This document shows, in pieces, positions 24,564-33,151 of a DNA stretch of 35,303 nucleotides (positions are counted from its first letter, which is position 1; every line of letters begins with the position of its first letter). Origin of the DNA: Solirubrobacterales bacterium (GTDB taxonomy: Bacteria > Actinomycetota > Thermoleophilia > Solirubrobacterales > Solirubrobacteraceae). Below the pieces are notes generated by a model. The model was not told the origin of the DNA. It worked only from the letters and a program-made list of their open reading frames with translations, and did not search any database. The stretch covers positions 1 to 35,303 of the forward strand of contig JAOPZW010000338.1 of assembly GCA_025963905.1 (NCBI GenBank), given 5' to 3'. The position numbers were made by a program, and so were the translations under genes.

Positions 24564-26021
24564 CTAGCTCGGCATCGACGCTGCGGGCTCGGCCGCCAGC
24601 AGCGGTATCGGGAACGACCTTGCGAGCGGCGGCCCGGCCTGTGGGAAGGCGATCACCCCGCAGGCGAGCGTGACGTGGGCGGTCTCGCCGTGGCCGTTGA
24701 GCGAGACCGGCGTGGTCTCGAACTGCTCCACGAGCTCACGAGCTCGCTCTTCCGCCGCCTCACGGTCACCGGCCAGCAGGGCGACGATCGTCCCGCTGCG
24801 CTGGATGGACACGGTGGCCTTGGACCCGAGCGCTCGCTTGATGTGCTCGGTCACGCGCCGCGTCAACTGGCGGCCGGCATGGACCCCCAGCTCGAGCTGC
24901 TGGCGGTGGAAGTCGACGATGTGGAAGACCAGGATGTTCTGCTGGCCGTGGGCATTCGCTCCCTCCGCGATGTGCAGTTTCGTCGTGGCGGAGACCGCCC
25001 ACACGTGCTGCGGCCGGCGGCGCTTCGCGTCGTAGTGGCCCAGCCCGCGGGCGGCCGCTTCGAGCCCGATGGTGCCCACGCTCCACAGGGCGGCGCGCGG
25101 TGTGGTGAAAGACCCCGATCCGCCTAGCGCCTGGAGCACCCGCCGCGCGCTCATCGTCGAGGCCGAATAGGCCTGCTGCTCGCGCACTTGCAGATGCCCC
25201 GCGTGGATCCGGCGCCGCTGGCGCAGGAAGTCGCCGACGGTCGCGGGTCCGCGGTTGTAGACGACCGCCTCCGGCTCGTATACGAGCTGATACCCGAGCT
25301 GGGTGACGAGGGCCTGGATGGAGATCTCGTCGACTGCCGTGTCGAGCGGGATGCTCGGCACGACATTGCGGAATGCGACGATCTCACCCAACTTCGGCGA
25401 TTCGCGCGCGATGCGGTCGTGCAGTCGCCACTGAAGGTGAACGGCGTGGCCCAGGAAGGTCGTCTCGCTGTTGACGGGCGTCGGGTGTCCTCCCACCATC
25501 CCCACGGCGGGGTCGTGGAAGTGGCGGACGAGCGCGTCGATCGTGCCGTCCTTCACCAGCACGTCCGCGCTCACCATGAGCAGGATCGGAGACCGTGCCG
25601 CGCTGATGAAGAGGTTGATCGCGGATGCCTTCCCTTCGCGGCACTCCTGCTCGATCAGGCGCACGCGCGGGTCGTCGCGGGCGATGTCGGCGACGATCGG
25701 CGCCGTTGCGTCCTCGCAGCCACTCGCCACCACGATGAGCTCCGTGATGTGGCTCGAGGTGAGCTTCTGCCCGAGGATCGTGCCGATGGCCTCGGCGATG
25801 TTGGCCTCTTCGTTGTACGCCATGATGCCGACGCTGCAGCCGAACCCCCGTTCGGGCAGCACCCCCGAATCGACGGGACGGTCCCTCAAGTCCACCGACA
25901 CGTCTGCCTCCCTCGACGTTGTGCCTGCCATGTCTGGGCCCAGCCTCGGGCTCGGGTTTTCCACGGTGATTCCAACGCCCGTTCCGTGAGCCCGGAACTC
26001 CGGACGAAACTGCCGCGTCAT
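24564..26021 (-). CDS. GT2 glycosyltransferase fused to a degenerate GGDEF domain
   Basis: A 485-residue protein. Residues 61-275 are a GT2 domain: VGIMAYNEEANIAEAI, VVASGCEDAT, SADVLVKDGTI (DxD position), FRNVVPS, VDEISIQALV and the QxxRW-like RQRRRIHAGH. Residues 361-460 match a GGDEF (diguanylate cyclase) fold: ILVFHIVDFHRQQLELGVHA, QLTRRVTEHIKRAL, then RSGTIVALLAG where RxGGDEFxxLLxG is expected, and VTLACGVIAFP at the end. The GGDEF loop residues are lost, so no cyclase activity is expected; it may be a sensor or dimer domain. ATG 26021 overlaps the upstream stop as ATGA; ATG 25931 is an alternative. No transmembrane segment is clear. Confidence 0.87.
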   Translation of the reverse strand: MTRQFRPEFRAHGTGVGITVENPSPRLGPDMAGTTSREADVSVDLRDRPVDSGVLPERGFGCSVGIMAYNEEANIAEAIGTILGQKLTSSHITELIVVASGCEDATAPIVADIARDDPRVRLIEQECREGKASAINLFISAARSPILLMVSADVLVKDGTIDALVRHFHDPAVGMVGGHPTPVNSETTFLGHAVHLQWRLHDRIARESPKLGEIVAFRNVVPSIPLDTAVDEISIQALVTQLGYQLVYEPEAVVYNRGPATVGDFLRQRRRIHAGHLQVREQQAYSASTMSARRVLQALGGSGSFTTPRAALWSVGTIGLEAAARGLGHYDAKRRRPQHVWAVSATTKLHIAEGANAHGQQNILVFHIVDFHRQQLELGVHAGRQLTRRVTEHIKRALGSKATVSIQRSGTIVALLAGDREAAEERARELVEQFETTPVSLNGHGETAHVTLACGVIAFPQAGPPLARSFPIPLLAAEPAASMPS

Positions 26022-26281
26022 CCCTGCCCGCGCATGACTTGCCGAGCGATCTGGCGCACCTTGTGCTCCACCCGCCCACCTCGCTCGGCACGCTCGTTCA
26101 TGGCGCGCTCGTGCGCCTGGATCAAGAAGGCGGGCGTGGCCGGGCCGCCGGGCAGCCCCTGCTGCCTTTGGATGCCGGCGAGGGCCTCGTAGTGCTGGCT
26201 CGCCCAGTAGACGTTCATGCGGCACGAGACGCAGTTCCACTCCTGGTCCGGCGTCTCGGCGCCGCATTGCGGGCACTGCAT
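26018..26281 (-). CDS. Small zinc-ribbon protein, first gene of the long operon
   Basis: An 87-residue protein starting MQCPQCGAETPDQEWNCVSC, a two-CxxC zinc ribbon, then NVYWASQHYEALAGIQ and a charged helical tail. I do not recognise the full-length family. ATG 26281 has GAGGGGG seven bases upstream; an upstream frame extension to 26344 has no such site. The next gene overlaps by ATGA. As first gene of the operon it may be a regulatory or scaffold partner of the GT2-GGDEF protein; that is inference. Confidence 0.8.
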   Translation of the reverse strand: MQCPQCGAETPDQEWNCVSCRMNVYWASQHYEALAGIQRQQGLPGGPATPAFLIQAHERAMNERAERGGRVEHKVRQIARQVMRGQG

Positions 26282-26338
26282 GGCCAACCCCCTCTGTGTC
26301 CAGGCGTTGCTCGACGACGGCATCCTGGCCACGCGCAG

Positions 26339-26359
26339 TTCCACAACGCTTCCAACAAC
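26339..26359. promoter_or_regulatory. 11-bp-period direct repeat, possible SARP site
   Basis: TTCCACAAC (26339-26347) and TTCCAACAAC (26350-26359) repeat with the TTCCA blocks exactly 11 bp apart. SARP regulators bind direct repeats of this period near the promoter. The site is 58 bp upstream of the zinc-ribbon start and in the region divergent to the SARP-like gene. A poor -10 (CAGGAT, 26327-26322 leftward) lies 11 bp beyond. Only two repeats are seen. Confidence 0.35.
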
Positions 26360-26506
26360 TAGCCGGAATTCAGATATCGGCTCGCGCGAGTTCGGCGGCC
26401 GGTTCGCCGTTCTAGTCGTGGAGGATCAAGTCAATGCGACTGAGATCGCTTCCTTCGATTTGGTCATGGGGCGAAGGCATCGGTAGCGGGCGTATGGGGG
26501 GGCCGC

Positions 26507-28603
26507 GTGGACGCCGTACTGAATGGACATCGGGACCCGATCCCGCGGGGGGTCGTCGTCGCCTCGAACGGGCATGTACGACCAACTCGCGACGTGCCCG
26601 CATTGCGCGTCGGATTGCTCGGGGGATTTCGAGTCGAGCGGGTCGGCGACGCGCGGCCGGTCTCCGGCTGGCAGCGGCGGACCGCGAAGACGCTGACAAA
26701 GCTCTTGGCGACCTACCCGCGCCACGCAATGCACCGAGAGCAGATCCTGGAGATCCTGTGGCCGGAGGTCGACGTCGAGTCGGCGCTCAACAGCTTCGGC
26801 AAGGCGCTCCATGCGGCTCGCCGCGCGTTCGAGCCCGGGCTAGTGCCTCGGCAGAGCTCCGCCTACCTGCGGCTGACCGACGCCATGCTCGCCCTGAACA
26901 CGGACCACGTCGTGATCGATGCCGACCACTTCCAGCACCTGGCGGAGAGCGCGCTCGGGCGCGGGGACGTGGCCGCTTACGAGACGGCGCTCGCCGCCTA
27001 CGGTGGTGACCTCCTCCCCGAGGATCGCTACGAGGATTGGTGCGCGGAGCGTCGTGACTTCCTGTCGGGCCTCCGCATCCGGTTGCTGTTGGAGCTGGCG
27101 CAGGCGTTGGAGAAGCGCGGCGCCTACAGCGCGTCGGCAGATCGCTTCCGCGAGGTGCTTCAGCAGGACCCGACAAGAGAGGACGTCCATCGGCGCCTCA
27201 TGGTCCTGTACGCCCAAACCGGAGCCCGCGATCAGGCCGTGCGCCAGTTCCACGTGTGTCACGACGTGCTGCGGCGTGAGCTGGGCCTCATGCCGGAGAA
27301 GGCGACGGTGGCGCTCTACCAGGACATCCTCGCGAACCGGATCCCAAGACGTGTCCCCGTGCCCGAGCGCGAGCGAGAGGTGGTCGCGTCCCGTCAGCTG
27401 CCGGCCGCCGAACGCACGCCCGGCACGCCGTTCGTCGGCCGCGATTCGGTGCTTCAACACGTTTGCGAGCAACTCACGCGAGCCGACGAGGGAAAGGGGC
27501 GCATGCTCCTTGTGAGCGGGGAGGCGGGCGTTGGAAAGACCCGGCTCGTGGCGGAGTTCGCCACCGAGGCGCGGCGCCGCGGGGCAGCCGTGCTCTGGGG
27601 CGGAAGCGGAGCACATGCGAACCACGTTGCTTACGGCCCGTTTGCCGTCGCGCTGGAGGGCTACGTCGCGAGCCGTCCGGATTCGGAACGCGAGGAGTTG
27701 GCGCGGCGCTACCCGGCGCTGGTGCATTTCGTGCCATCGCTCGGGGCGAGCAATCAGCTGCCGCCCTTGGCAGACCGTCCCGGCGATGATCATCTCTATC
27801 TCGTCCAGGCCATCGTGCGGCTGCTGTCCGATCTCGCCGACACCCGACCTGTGGTTCTCGTCCTGGGCGACCTGCACGATCTGCATCGCTCCAGCCTGGA
27901 CCTGCTGCAGTACCTCGTGCACCTCGCGGTCCAGCGGCGATGGCTGATCGCCGGAACGTTCCGCGAAGAGGGATTGGAGGTCGGGAGCGACGTCTGGGGC
28001 GTGATCGGGGCAGCGATGCGCGAGCGCCTCTGCCTCCGAGTCGGGCTACAGCGCCTGGCACTCCCGGATTGCGACGAGCTCGTGCGGGCGATGCTTCCCG
28101 GCGGTTGCGTGGGCCGAGCAGCTCTGGATCACGTGTACGCGCGGTCTCTCGGTAATCCACTCTTCGTCGAGGAGCTCGTACGGGAGATGCAGGAGCGCCG
28201 CGAGCTCGTCCTCGCTGGCGGCTGCTGGCACACGGCCTCCTCTCCGTCGGAGTACGTGCCGGCGCGCGTGCGCGCACTCGTGGCGATGCGCGTGGCTCCC
28301 ATGGAGGAGAGCGTGCGCCGAGTGCTGGCACTCGCTGCTGCCGCCGGTGGAACGGAGATCTCGCTGACGGACCTCCGCGCCGGGGCGGCGGCGCTCCAGC
28401 CCCCGGTCTCCGACACGGCCCTCTTCGACGCGCTCGATCGTGCACTGGAGATCTGCATCTTGGAGGAGCGGCAAGACGCCTACGCATTCCGGCATCCGCT
28501 CGTGCGCTCGGCGGTGTATGCGGAGCTCTCGAAGCATCGCCGCGACCAGCTGCATGCCGCGCTGGGCCGCTCCAGGGCGGAGATCCGCTGTGTCTCGGCC
28601 TAG
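26507..28603 (+). CDS. SARP/AfsR-like regulator with BTAD and ATPase domains, short form
   Basis: A 698-residue regulator. Residues 33-130 are an OmpR-type winged helix (LRVGLLGGFRVERVGD, SGWQRRTAKTLTKLLATYP, REQILEILWPE); 138-275 the bacterial transcriptional activation domain (AYGGDLLPEDRYEDWCAER, RELGLMPEKATVALY); from 308 an ATPase (PFVGRDSVL, Walker A GEAGVGKT 338-345, Walker B-like VLVLGDLHDL 450-459, where the usual acidic residue is Gly). It ends soon after FRHPLVRSAVYAEL, without the TPR-rich C-terminal third of full-length AfsR-like proteins. GTG 26507 follows a G-rich site. It is divergent from the long operon and upstream of the GT fusion gene, so it is the best candidate regulator for both. 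Confidence 0.9.
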   Translation: MDAVLNGHRDPIPRGVVVASNGHVRPTRDVPALRVGLLGGFRVERVGDARPVSGWQRRTAKTLTKLLATYPRHAMHREQILEILWPEVDVESALNSFGKALHAARRAFEPGLVPRQSSAYLRLTDAMLALNTDHVVIDADHFQHLAESALGRGDVAAYETALAAYGGDLLPEDRYEDWCAERRDFLSGLRIRLLLELAQALEKRGAYSASADRFREVLQQDPTREDVHRRLMVLYAQTGARDQAVRQFHVCHDVLRRELGLMPEKATVALYQDILANRIPRRVPVPEREREVVASRQLPAAERTPGTPFVGRDSVLQHVCEQLTRADEGKGRMLLVSGEAGVGKTRLVAEFATEARRRGAAVLWGGSGAHANHVAYGPFAVALEGYVASRPDSEREELARRYPALVHFVPSLGASNQLPPLADRPGDDHLYLVQAIVRLLSDLADTRPVVLVLGDLHDLHRSSLDLLQYLVHLAVQRRWLIAGTFREEGLEVGSDVWGVIGAAMRERLCLRVGLQRLALPDCDELVRAMLPGGCVGRAALDHVYARSLGNPLFVEELVREMQERRELVLAGGCWHTASSPSEYVPARVRALVAMRVAPMEESVRRVLALAAAAGGTEISLTDLRAGAAALQPPVSDTALFDALDRALEICILEERQDAYAFRHPLVRSAVYAELSKHRRDQLHAALGRSRAEIRCVSA

Positions 28604-28686
28604 GCTTCGGGCTGCGGCCCTCCCCCTGCTTGGGAACAACGCTGGAAGAGCGCTGGAACGGACGCGCAGGATGCTCGATCCGCCGA

Positions 28687-31600
28687 ATGGTGCGTTCTAG
28701 CCAACGCTCGCCGGAAGATGCGCGTGGCGCGCCCACGCGTCGGGCGCTTCACGCATCGTTGAGGTGGGTCGGCGGGGTGGTCGTGGCCGCAGCGGTGGGT
28801 GCGGGCGCGGAGATGGCCGTCGCGTCGCTCCACGCCGCCTTGCTTCTCTACTCCCTGTATATCGCCGTTTCGCTCGTCGTGGGAGCTATTGCCTGGACCA
28901 CCCTCGTCTGGATGCTCCACGCGTGGCGTACTCCGTCGTCTCTCGTCGAGAGTCGCCTGGCCCGGGATGAGCTCGAGCCCGCGCACTCCTTCTCCTTGAT
29001 CGTGCCCGCCCGCCACGAGGAGGCGGTGCTGGAGGCGACGCTCTCGCGCCTCGTCACGAGCGATCATCCGGACTTCGAGGTCCTGGTGGTCGTCGGAGCC
29101 GACGACCCCGCGACCCGTGAGGTCGCGGAACGCGTGGCTGAGCGCCACCCCGAGGTGGTCAAGGTCATCGTCGACACCAGCTGGCCGAAGAACAAGCCGA
29201 AGGCGCTGAACGCGGCGCTCCTCTCCTGCACGGGCGCGATCACCGGCGTGTTCGACGCCGAGGACGACGTCCATCCGGCGCTGCTTCAGCGAGTTGACCA
29301 GTGCTTCCAGCGCAGCGATGCAGACGTCGTGCAGGCCGGTGTCCAACTGATGAACTTCCGCTCGAGCTGGTTGACCGTCCGAAACGTCCTCGAGTACTAC
29401 TTCTGGTTCCGGAGCCGGCTTCACCGCCACGCAGGCCAGCGTTTCGTCCCGCTCGGCGGCAATACCGTCTTCGTCCGTACTCAGGTCCTGCGGGCCGTGT
29501 CTGGCTGGGACTCGGACTGCCTGGCGGAGGACTGCGAGCTCGGCGTGCGACTGAGCGCGCTCGGGGCCCGCATCGCCGTCTTCTACGAGCCCGAGCTCGT
29601 GACGCGTGAGGAGTGCCCGCCGACGCTCGGCGCATTCGCCCGGCAGCGGACACGCTGGAATCAGGGATACCTCCAGACCTTGTCCAAGGGCTACTGGCGA
29701 AGGTTGCCGTTCAGGCAGCGTGCACTCGGCGGTTACATCCTGGCGACGCCGTACATGATGGCGATCTCGTGGGTCATGATGCCCGTCGCGATCGCCACCA
29801 CCGTCGCCGTGAAGGCGCCGGTTCCGATCACGCTCATCGCCTTCGTCCCGGCGCTCCCCATGCTGTCGATGCTTGCGGTGGAGATCGCCGGCCTCGGCGA
29901 CTTCTGCCGAGCGTATGGCGAGCGCGCCTCGGCGCGGGACTACGGGCGCCTGATCCTCGGGCTACCGCTGTACCAGGCGGTTCTGGCCTTCGCGGCCGCG
30001 CGAGCCGTCGTACGCGAGGCCAGGGGCAATCGCGGCTGGGAGAAGACGGCGCATCTGGGCCTGCACCTCGCGCAGCCGGCCGAGGAGCAGGGCGAGCGAT
30101 CGGATGCGGCGCTGCGAGTGCCCTCGCCGCGGGCAGGGCCTGGTCAGCGAGCCGCGACGGGCTCTCGCGTCCTCGAGCTGCACCCCGTCGCCCGCGTCCT
30201 CGCCCAAGGCTTCGCCGGCGCCAACGGGACTGTCGGGATGAGCGCCGATCGGCTGGGCCGCGGCCGGCTCGTCGTGGCTCCTCAGAACGACCTGTTGCCC
30301 GAGAACCTCGAGGCATCCCCGGGGGGCTGGGGAGGCGCCGCAGGCAACGGTCACGGCGACCGGCCGCAGGCCTTCGCCGACGATCTGCTCGGAGCAGTCG
30401 GCCGCGGACCCCTCTGGGTGCGGCTCGAAGCCGCGACGGGGAACGGTTCGGCCCCACTGGCGCTCCCGGGCATCCCTGCGGTGGGGTCGGCGCGCGCGGG
30501 AGGAAGCCGGCTCGCAGACGCGCGCGCGCTCGTGGAGAGCGTCGTCACGTCGCGCGCCGAGCTTCTCGTGCAATTCGTGCTGCTCGCAGTGATCGCAAGC
30601 GTGCAGGCGACGAACATGTTGCACTGGCCCGACCCCCAGTTCGACGAAGGCACCTACGTCGGCAACGCGTGGGCCGTGCACCGCGGGGCCCTCGCGCCCT
30701 ACACCTACAGCTACGGCCACCCGCCGCTGGCCTGGCTCTTCATCGCGCTCTGGACACGGGCGAGCGGGATCTTCGGGCACGGGACGTACTCGATAGACAC
30801 CGGACGCCAGTTCATGTTCGTGGTCAGCGTGGTCAGCTGCTCGCTCGTCTACACGCTTGCCCGCCGGCTCGAGATGAGCCGCCCGTTTGCAGCCGCGGCG
30901 GTGGTCCTCTTCGCGCTCTCCCCGGTTGGCTTGTACTTCCATCGCGCGGTGCTGCTCGACAATGTGGCGATCGCCTGGGCGCTCGCGGCGTTCGTCCTTG
31001 CCGTGACCCCACGGCGCCGTCTGTGGGGCTTCGCCGCAAGCGGCGCGTGCTTCGCCGCCGCCGTGCTCTCCAAGGAGACGACGCTCGTCCTGCTGCCGGC
31101 GCTGCTTCTGGCCGCAGCCCAGAACGCCGACGGGCGCACGCGGCGTTACTGCCTGACGCTGCTCGCCTCCTTCTTGGCCCTGGTCGTCTTCGTCTATCCG
31201 CTCTACGCGATCCTGAAGGGCGAGCTGCTGCCGGGACCGGGGCACGTGAGCCTCGTCGGTTACACGCTCGTCCAGCTCTTCACCCGCAAGGCCACCGGAA
31301 GCGTCTTCGACCCACACAGCGAGACGCGCCACATCGTCACGGAGTGGCTCAGGCTCGACCCCTGGCTTCTCGGAGCTGCGCTCGCTCTCTCCGCGATCGC
31401 TCTCGCCCGCCGCAGTACCCGGGCGGTCGCAGTCGCGTTCCTCATCCAAGTCGGGATGGCTCTCCGACCCGGCTACCTCCCCAACATGTACGTGATAGGG
31501 CTGCTCCCCTTCGCCGCGCTCATCGTCGCAGGAGGGAGCGAGGCGCTGTGGCGCAGGGCGCAAGCCGTGACGCCTCGGGTGTTCGGGTGGTCGGCGCAGG

Positions 31601-32067
31601 CGGCGATCGCAGCCCTAGCGGTGGCCGTGGTGCTCGTCGTCGCACCTCACTGGAGGGACGGCGTCAACGCAGCGACGACGTCCACGCTCGATGGCCCCGA
31701 GCGTACGGCCCAGCGTTGGCTCGTCGACAACGTCGGTCACGACAAGCGGCTCATCGTCGACGATGGGTTCTGGATCTATCTCATCGCGCACGGCTTCGAT
31801 GCCCGCCCGATGCGAGGCGGCTTCTTCTCGCAGACGGTCGTTTCGTACTGGCCGCTCGATTACGACCCGGCCGTCAAGAAGCATTTCCCCAATGGCTGGC
31901 GAGACTTCGACTACGTTGTGTCGACGCAGGCCATTCGCTCCACGACGACGCTCACCCCGACGGCAGCCCGGGCGCTCGATCACTCGCGAGTGGCGGCGGT
32001 GTTCGGGCACGGGCAAACCCGGATCGAGATCCGCGCGATCACCCGGGCGCAGCGCCCAACTCCGTGA
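28687..32067 (+). CDS. Bifunctional GT2 + GT-C (ArnT/PMT-like) glycosyltransferase fusion
   Basis: A 1126-residue membrane protein. Two N-terminal helices (about 25-50 and 52-80), then a processive-type GT2 domain: SLIVPARHEEAVL, VFDAEDDVHP (DxD 190-194), CLAEDCELG (280-282), RQRTRWNQGY (319-328), followed by about four helices to residue 445. A Gly/Ala-rich linker (about 455-622) leads to a GT-C half: first helix VQFVLLAVIASVQATNML, catalytic-loop DPQFDEGTYVGNAW (653-658), SYGHPPLAWLFIALW, about ten helices, and a soluble end. GT-C enzymes use polyprenyl-phosphate sugars outside the membrane. A TTG start at 28630 is possible; ATG 28687 is preferred but lacks a good ribosome-binding site. The stop overlaps the next start (GTGA). 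Confidence 0.87.
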   Translation: MVRSSQRSPEDARGAPTRRALHASLRWVGGVVVAAAVGAGAEMAVASLHAALLLYSLYIAVSLVVGAIAWTTLVWMLHAWRTPSSLVESRLARDELEPAHSFSLIVPARHEEAVLEATLSRLVTSDHPDFEVLVVVGADDPATREVAERVAERHPEVVKVIVDTSWPKNKPKALNAALLSCTGAITGVFDAEDDVHPALLQRVDQCFQRSDADVVQAGVQLMNFRSSWLTVRNVLEYYFWFRSRLHRHAGQRFVPLGGNTVFVRTQVLRAVSGWDSDCLAEDCELGVRLSALGARIAVFYEPELVTREECPPTLGAFARQRTRWNQGYLQTLSKGYWRRLPFRQRALGGYILATPYMMAISWVMMPVAIATTVAVKAPVPITLIAFVPALPMLSMLAVEIAGLGDFCRAYGERASARDYGRLILGLPLYQAVLAFAAARAVVREARGNRGWEKTAHLGLHLAQPAEEQGERSDAALRVPSPRAGPGQRAATGSRVLELHPVARVLAQGFAGANGTVGMSADRLGRGRLVVAPQNDLLPENLEASPGGWGGAAGNGHGDRPQAFADDLLGAVGRGPLWVRLEAATGNGSAPLALPGIPAVGSARAGGSRLADARALVESVVTSRAELLVQFVLLAVIASVQATNMLHWPDPQFDEGTYVGNAWAVHRGALAPYTYSYGHPPLAWLFIALWTRASGIFGHGTYSIDTGRQFMFVVSVVSCSLVYTLARRLEMSRPFAAAAVVLFALSPVGLYFHRAVLLDNVAIAWALAAFVLAVTPRRRLWGFAASGACFAAAVLSKETTLVLLPALLLAAAQNADGRTRRYCLTLLASFLALVVFVYPLYAILKGELLPGPGHVSLVGYTLVQLFTRKATGSVFDPHSETRHIVTEWLRLDPWLLGAALALSAIALARRSTRAVAVAFLIQVGMALRPGYLPNMYVIGLLPFAALIVAGGSEALWRRAQAVTPRVFGWSAQAAIAALAVAVVLVVAPHWRDGVNAATTSTLDGPERTAQRWLVDNVGHDKRLIVDDGFWIYLIAHGFDARPMRGGFFSQTVVSYWPLDYDPAVKKHFPNGWRDFDYVVSTQAIRSTTTLTPTAARALDHSRVAAVFGHGQTRIEIRAITRAQRPTP

Positions 32068-33134
32068 TCGGACACGCGCGCCGCTCGCCACAGCCCCCGT
32101 CGCATCGGCGCGGCGCGCTGGTGGCCCGCGGCCTGGCGCTGGCGCTCATCCTCATCGGAGCGTGCGCGGGGTGCGGCGACTCTCCGATGAGCGTACGGGT
32201 GGACAAGAACCGGCTCGTCGACGAGCACGGGCATCCGATCCGGCTGCTCGGCGTGAGCCGCTCCGGCGCCGAGTACGCCTGCATCAACGACCTGGGCTTC
32301 TTCGCCGGGCCCACCGACCGGCGTGCGATCGCGGCGATGGTCGCATGGCGGATCAACGCCGTGCGCGTACCTCTGAACGAGCACTGCTGGCTGGGGATCA
32401 ACGGCGCTCCGCCCGGGTACAGCGGCGCCCCCTACCAGGCGGCCATCACGGCCTACGTCGATCGCCTGCACAAGGCAGGCCTCTACGTTGTGCTGGACCT
32501 GCACTGGAACGCGCCGGGTGCCGAGCGAGCAGGTGGGCAGCAGCCAATGGCGGACCTGGACCATTCGCCGGCCCTCTGGTCCTCGGTAGCGCGAGCGTTC
32601 AAGGACGATCCCGCAGTCATGTTCGACCTCTACAACGAGCCGCATGACGTGGACTGGCGCTGCTGGCGTGACGGCTGCGTCCAGCCCGGAGGCTGGCGTA
32701 CCGCCGGGATGCAGGCGCTCGTGGACGCGGTGCGCTCCACGGGCGCCACGCAACCGCTCATCGCGACCGCCCCGAACTGGGGGACCGACCTCACCTCGTG
32801 GCTCGCGTACCGACCCCGGGACCCGCAGAACCAGGTGGCGGCCGGCGTCCACGTCTTCGACTTCAGCTTCTGCGCCGCACGCGACTGCTGGACCAAGACC
32901 TTCGAGCCGGTCGCGCGCCACGTGCCCGTCGTTGCGACGGAGCTCGGTCAGCGAGCGTGCTCGGCCTCGTTCATCGGCCGCTTCATGGACTGGGCCGACT
33001 CGGCCGGCGTCTCCTATCTCGGCTGGAGCTGGAATCCCGCCGGCTGCGGCGCCCCGGCGCTCATCCGATCGTGGGACGGGCGCCCGACGGCCTCGGGCGC
33101 TCTGCTCCGCGCCCGCTTGGCCGGCCGCAGGTGA
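32064..33134 (+). CDS. GH5 (cellulase-like) lipoprotein
   Basis: A 356-residue glycoside hydrolase. N-terminus has a hydrophobic stretch LALALILIGAC, a lipobox with Cys34 (Cys37 as second option), so it is an outer-face lipoprotein. The (beta/alpha)8 domain shows VRVPLNEHCW, YVVLDLHWN, the acid/base Glu192 in DLYNEPH and the nucleophile Glu293 in VVATELGQ, matching GH5/cellulase clan-A enzymes. Glycan specificity is open; GH5 includes endoglucanases, mannanases and glycosylceramidases. GTG 32064 overlaps the GT fusion stop (GTGA), so the hydrolase is made with the transferase, as in synthase/hydrolase pairs of exopolysaccharide systems. Confidence 0.9.
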   Translation: MIGHARRSPQPPSHRRGALVARGLALALILIGACAGCGDSPMSVRVDKNRLVDEHGHPIRLLGVSRSGAEYACINDLGFFAGPTDRRAIAAMVAWRINAVRVPLNEHCWLGINGAPPGYSGAPYQAAITAYVDRLHKAGLYVVLDLHWNAPGAERAGGQQPMADLDHSPALWSSVARAFKDDPAVMFDLYNEPHDVDWRCWRDGCVQPGGWRTAGMQALVDAVRSTGATQPLIATAPNWGTDLTSWLAYRPRDPQNQVAAGVHVFDFSFCAARDCWTKTFEPVARHVPVVATELGQRACSASFIGRFMDWADSAGVSYLGWSWNPAGCGAPALIRSWDGRPTASGALLRARLAGRR

Positions 33135-33151
33135 CGCGACGGCGCCCCGAC

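Noticed and set aside
23417-26281. RiPP cluster with the zinc-ribbon protein as precursor
   Set aside because: The small protein has two CxxC motifs and a helical tail, with no leader/core pattern, and no peptidase or RiPP transporter lies nearby.
29613-32063. Extension of the GH5-like frame upstream through the GT fusion gene
   Set aside because: This is an overlapping shadow frame rich in Arg/Ala/Gly; the lipoprotein signal begins only after GTG 32064.
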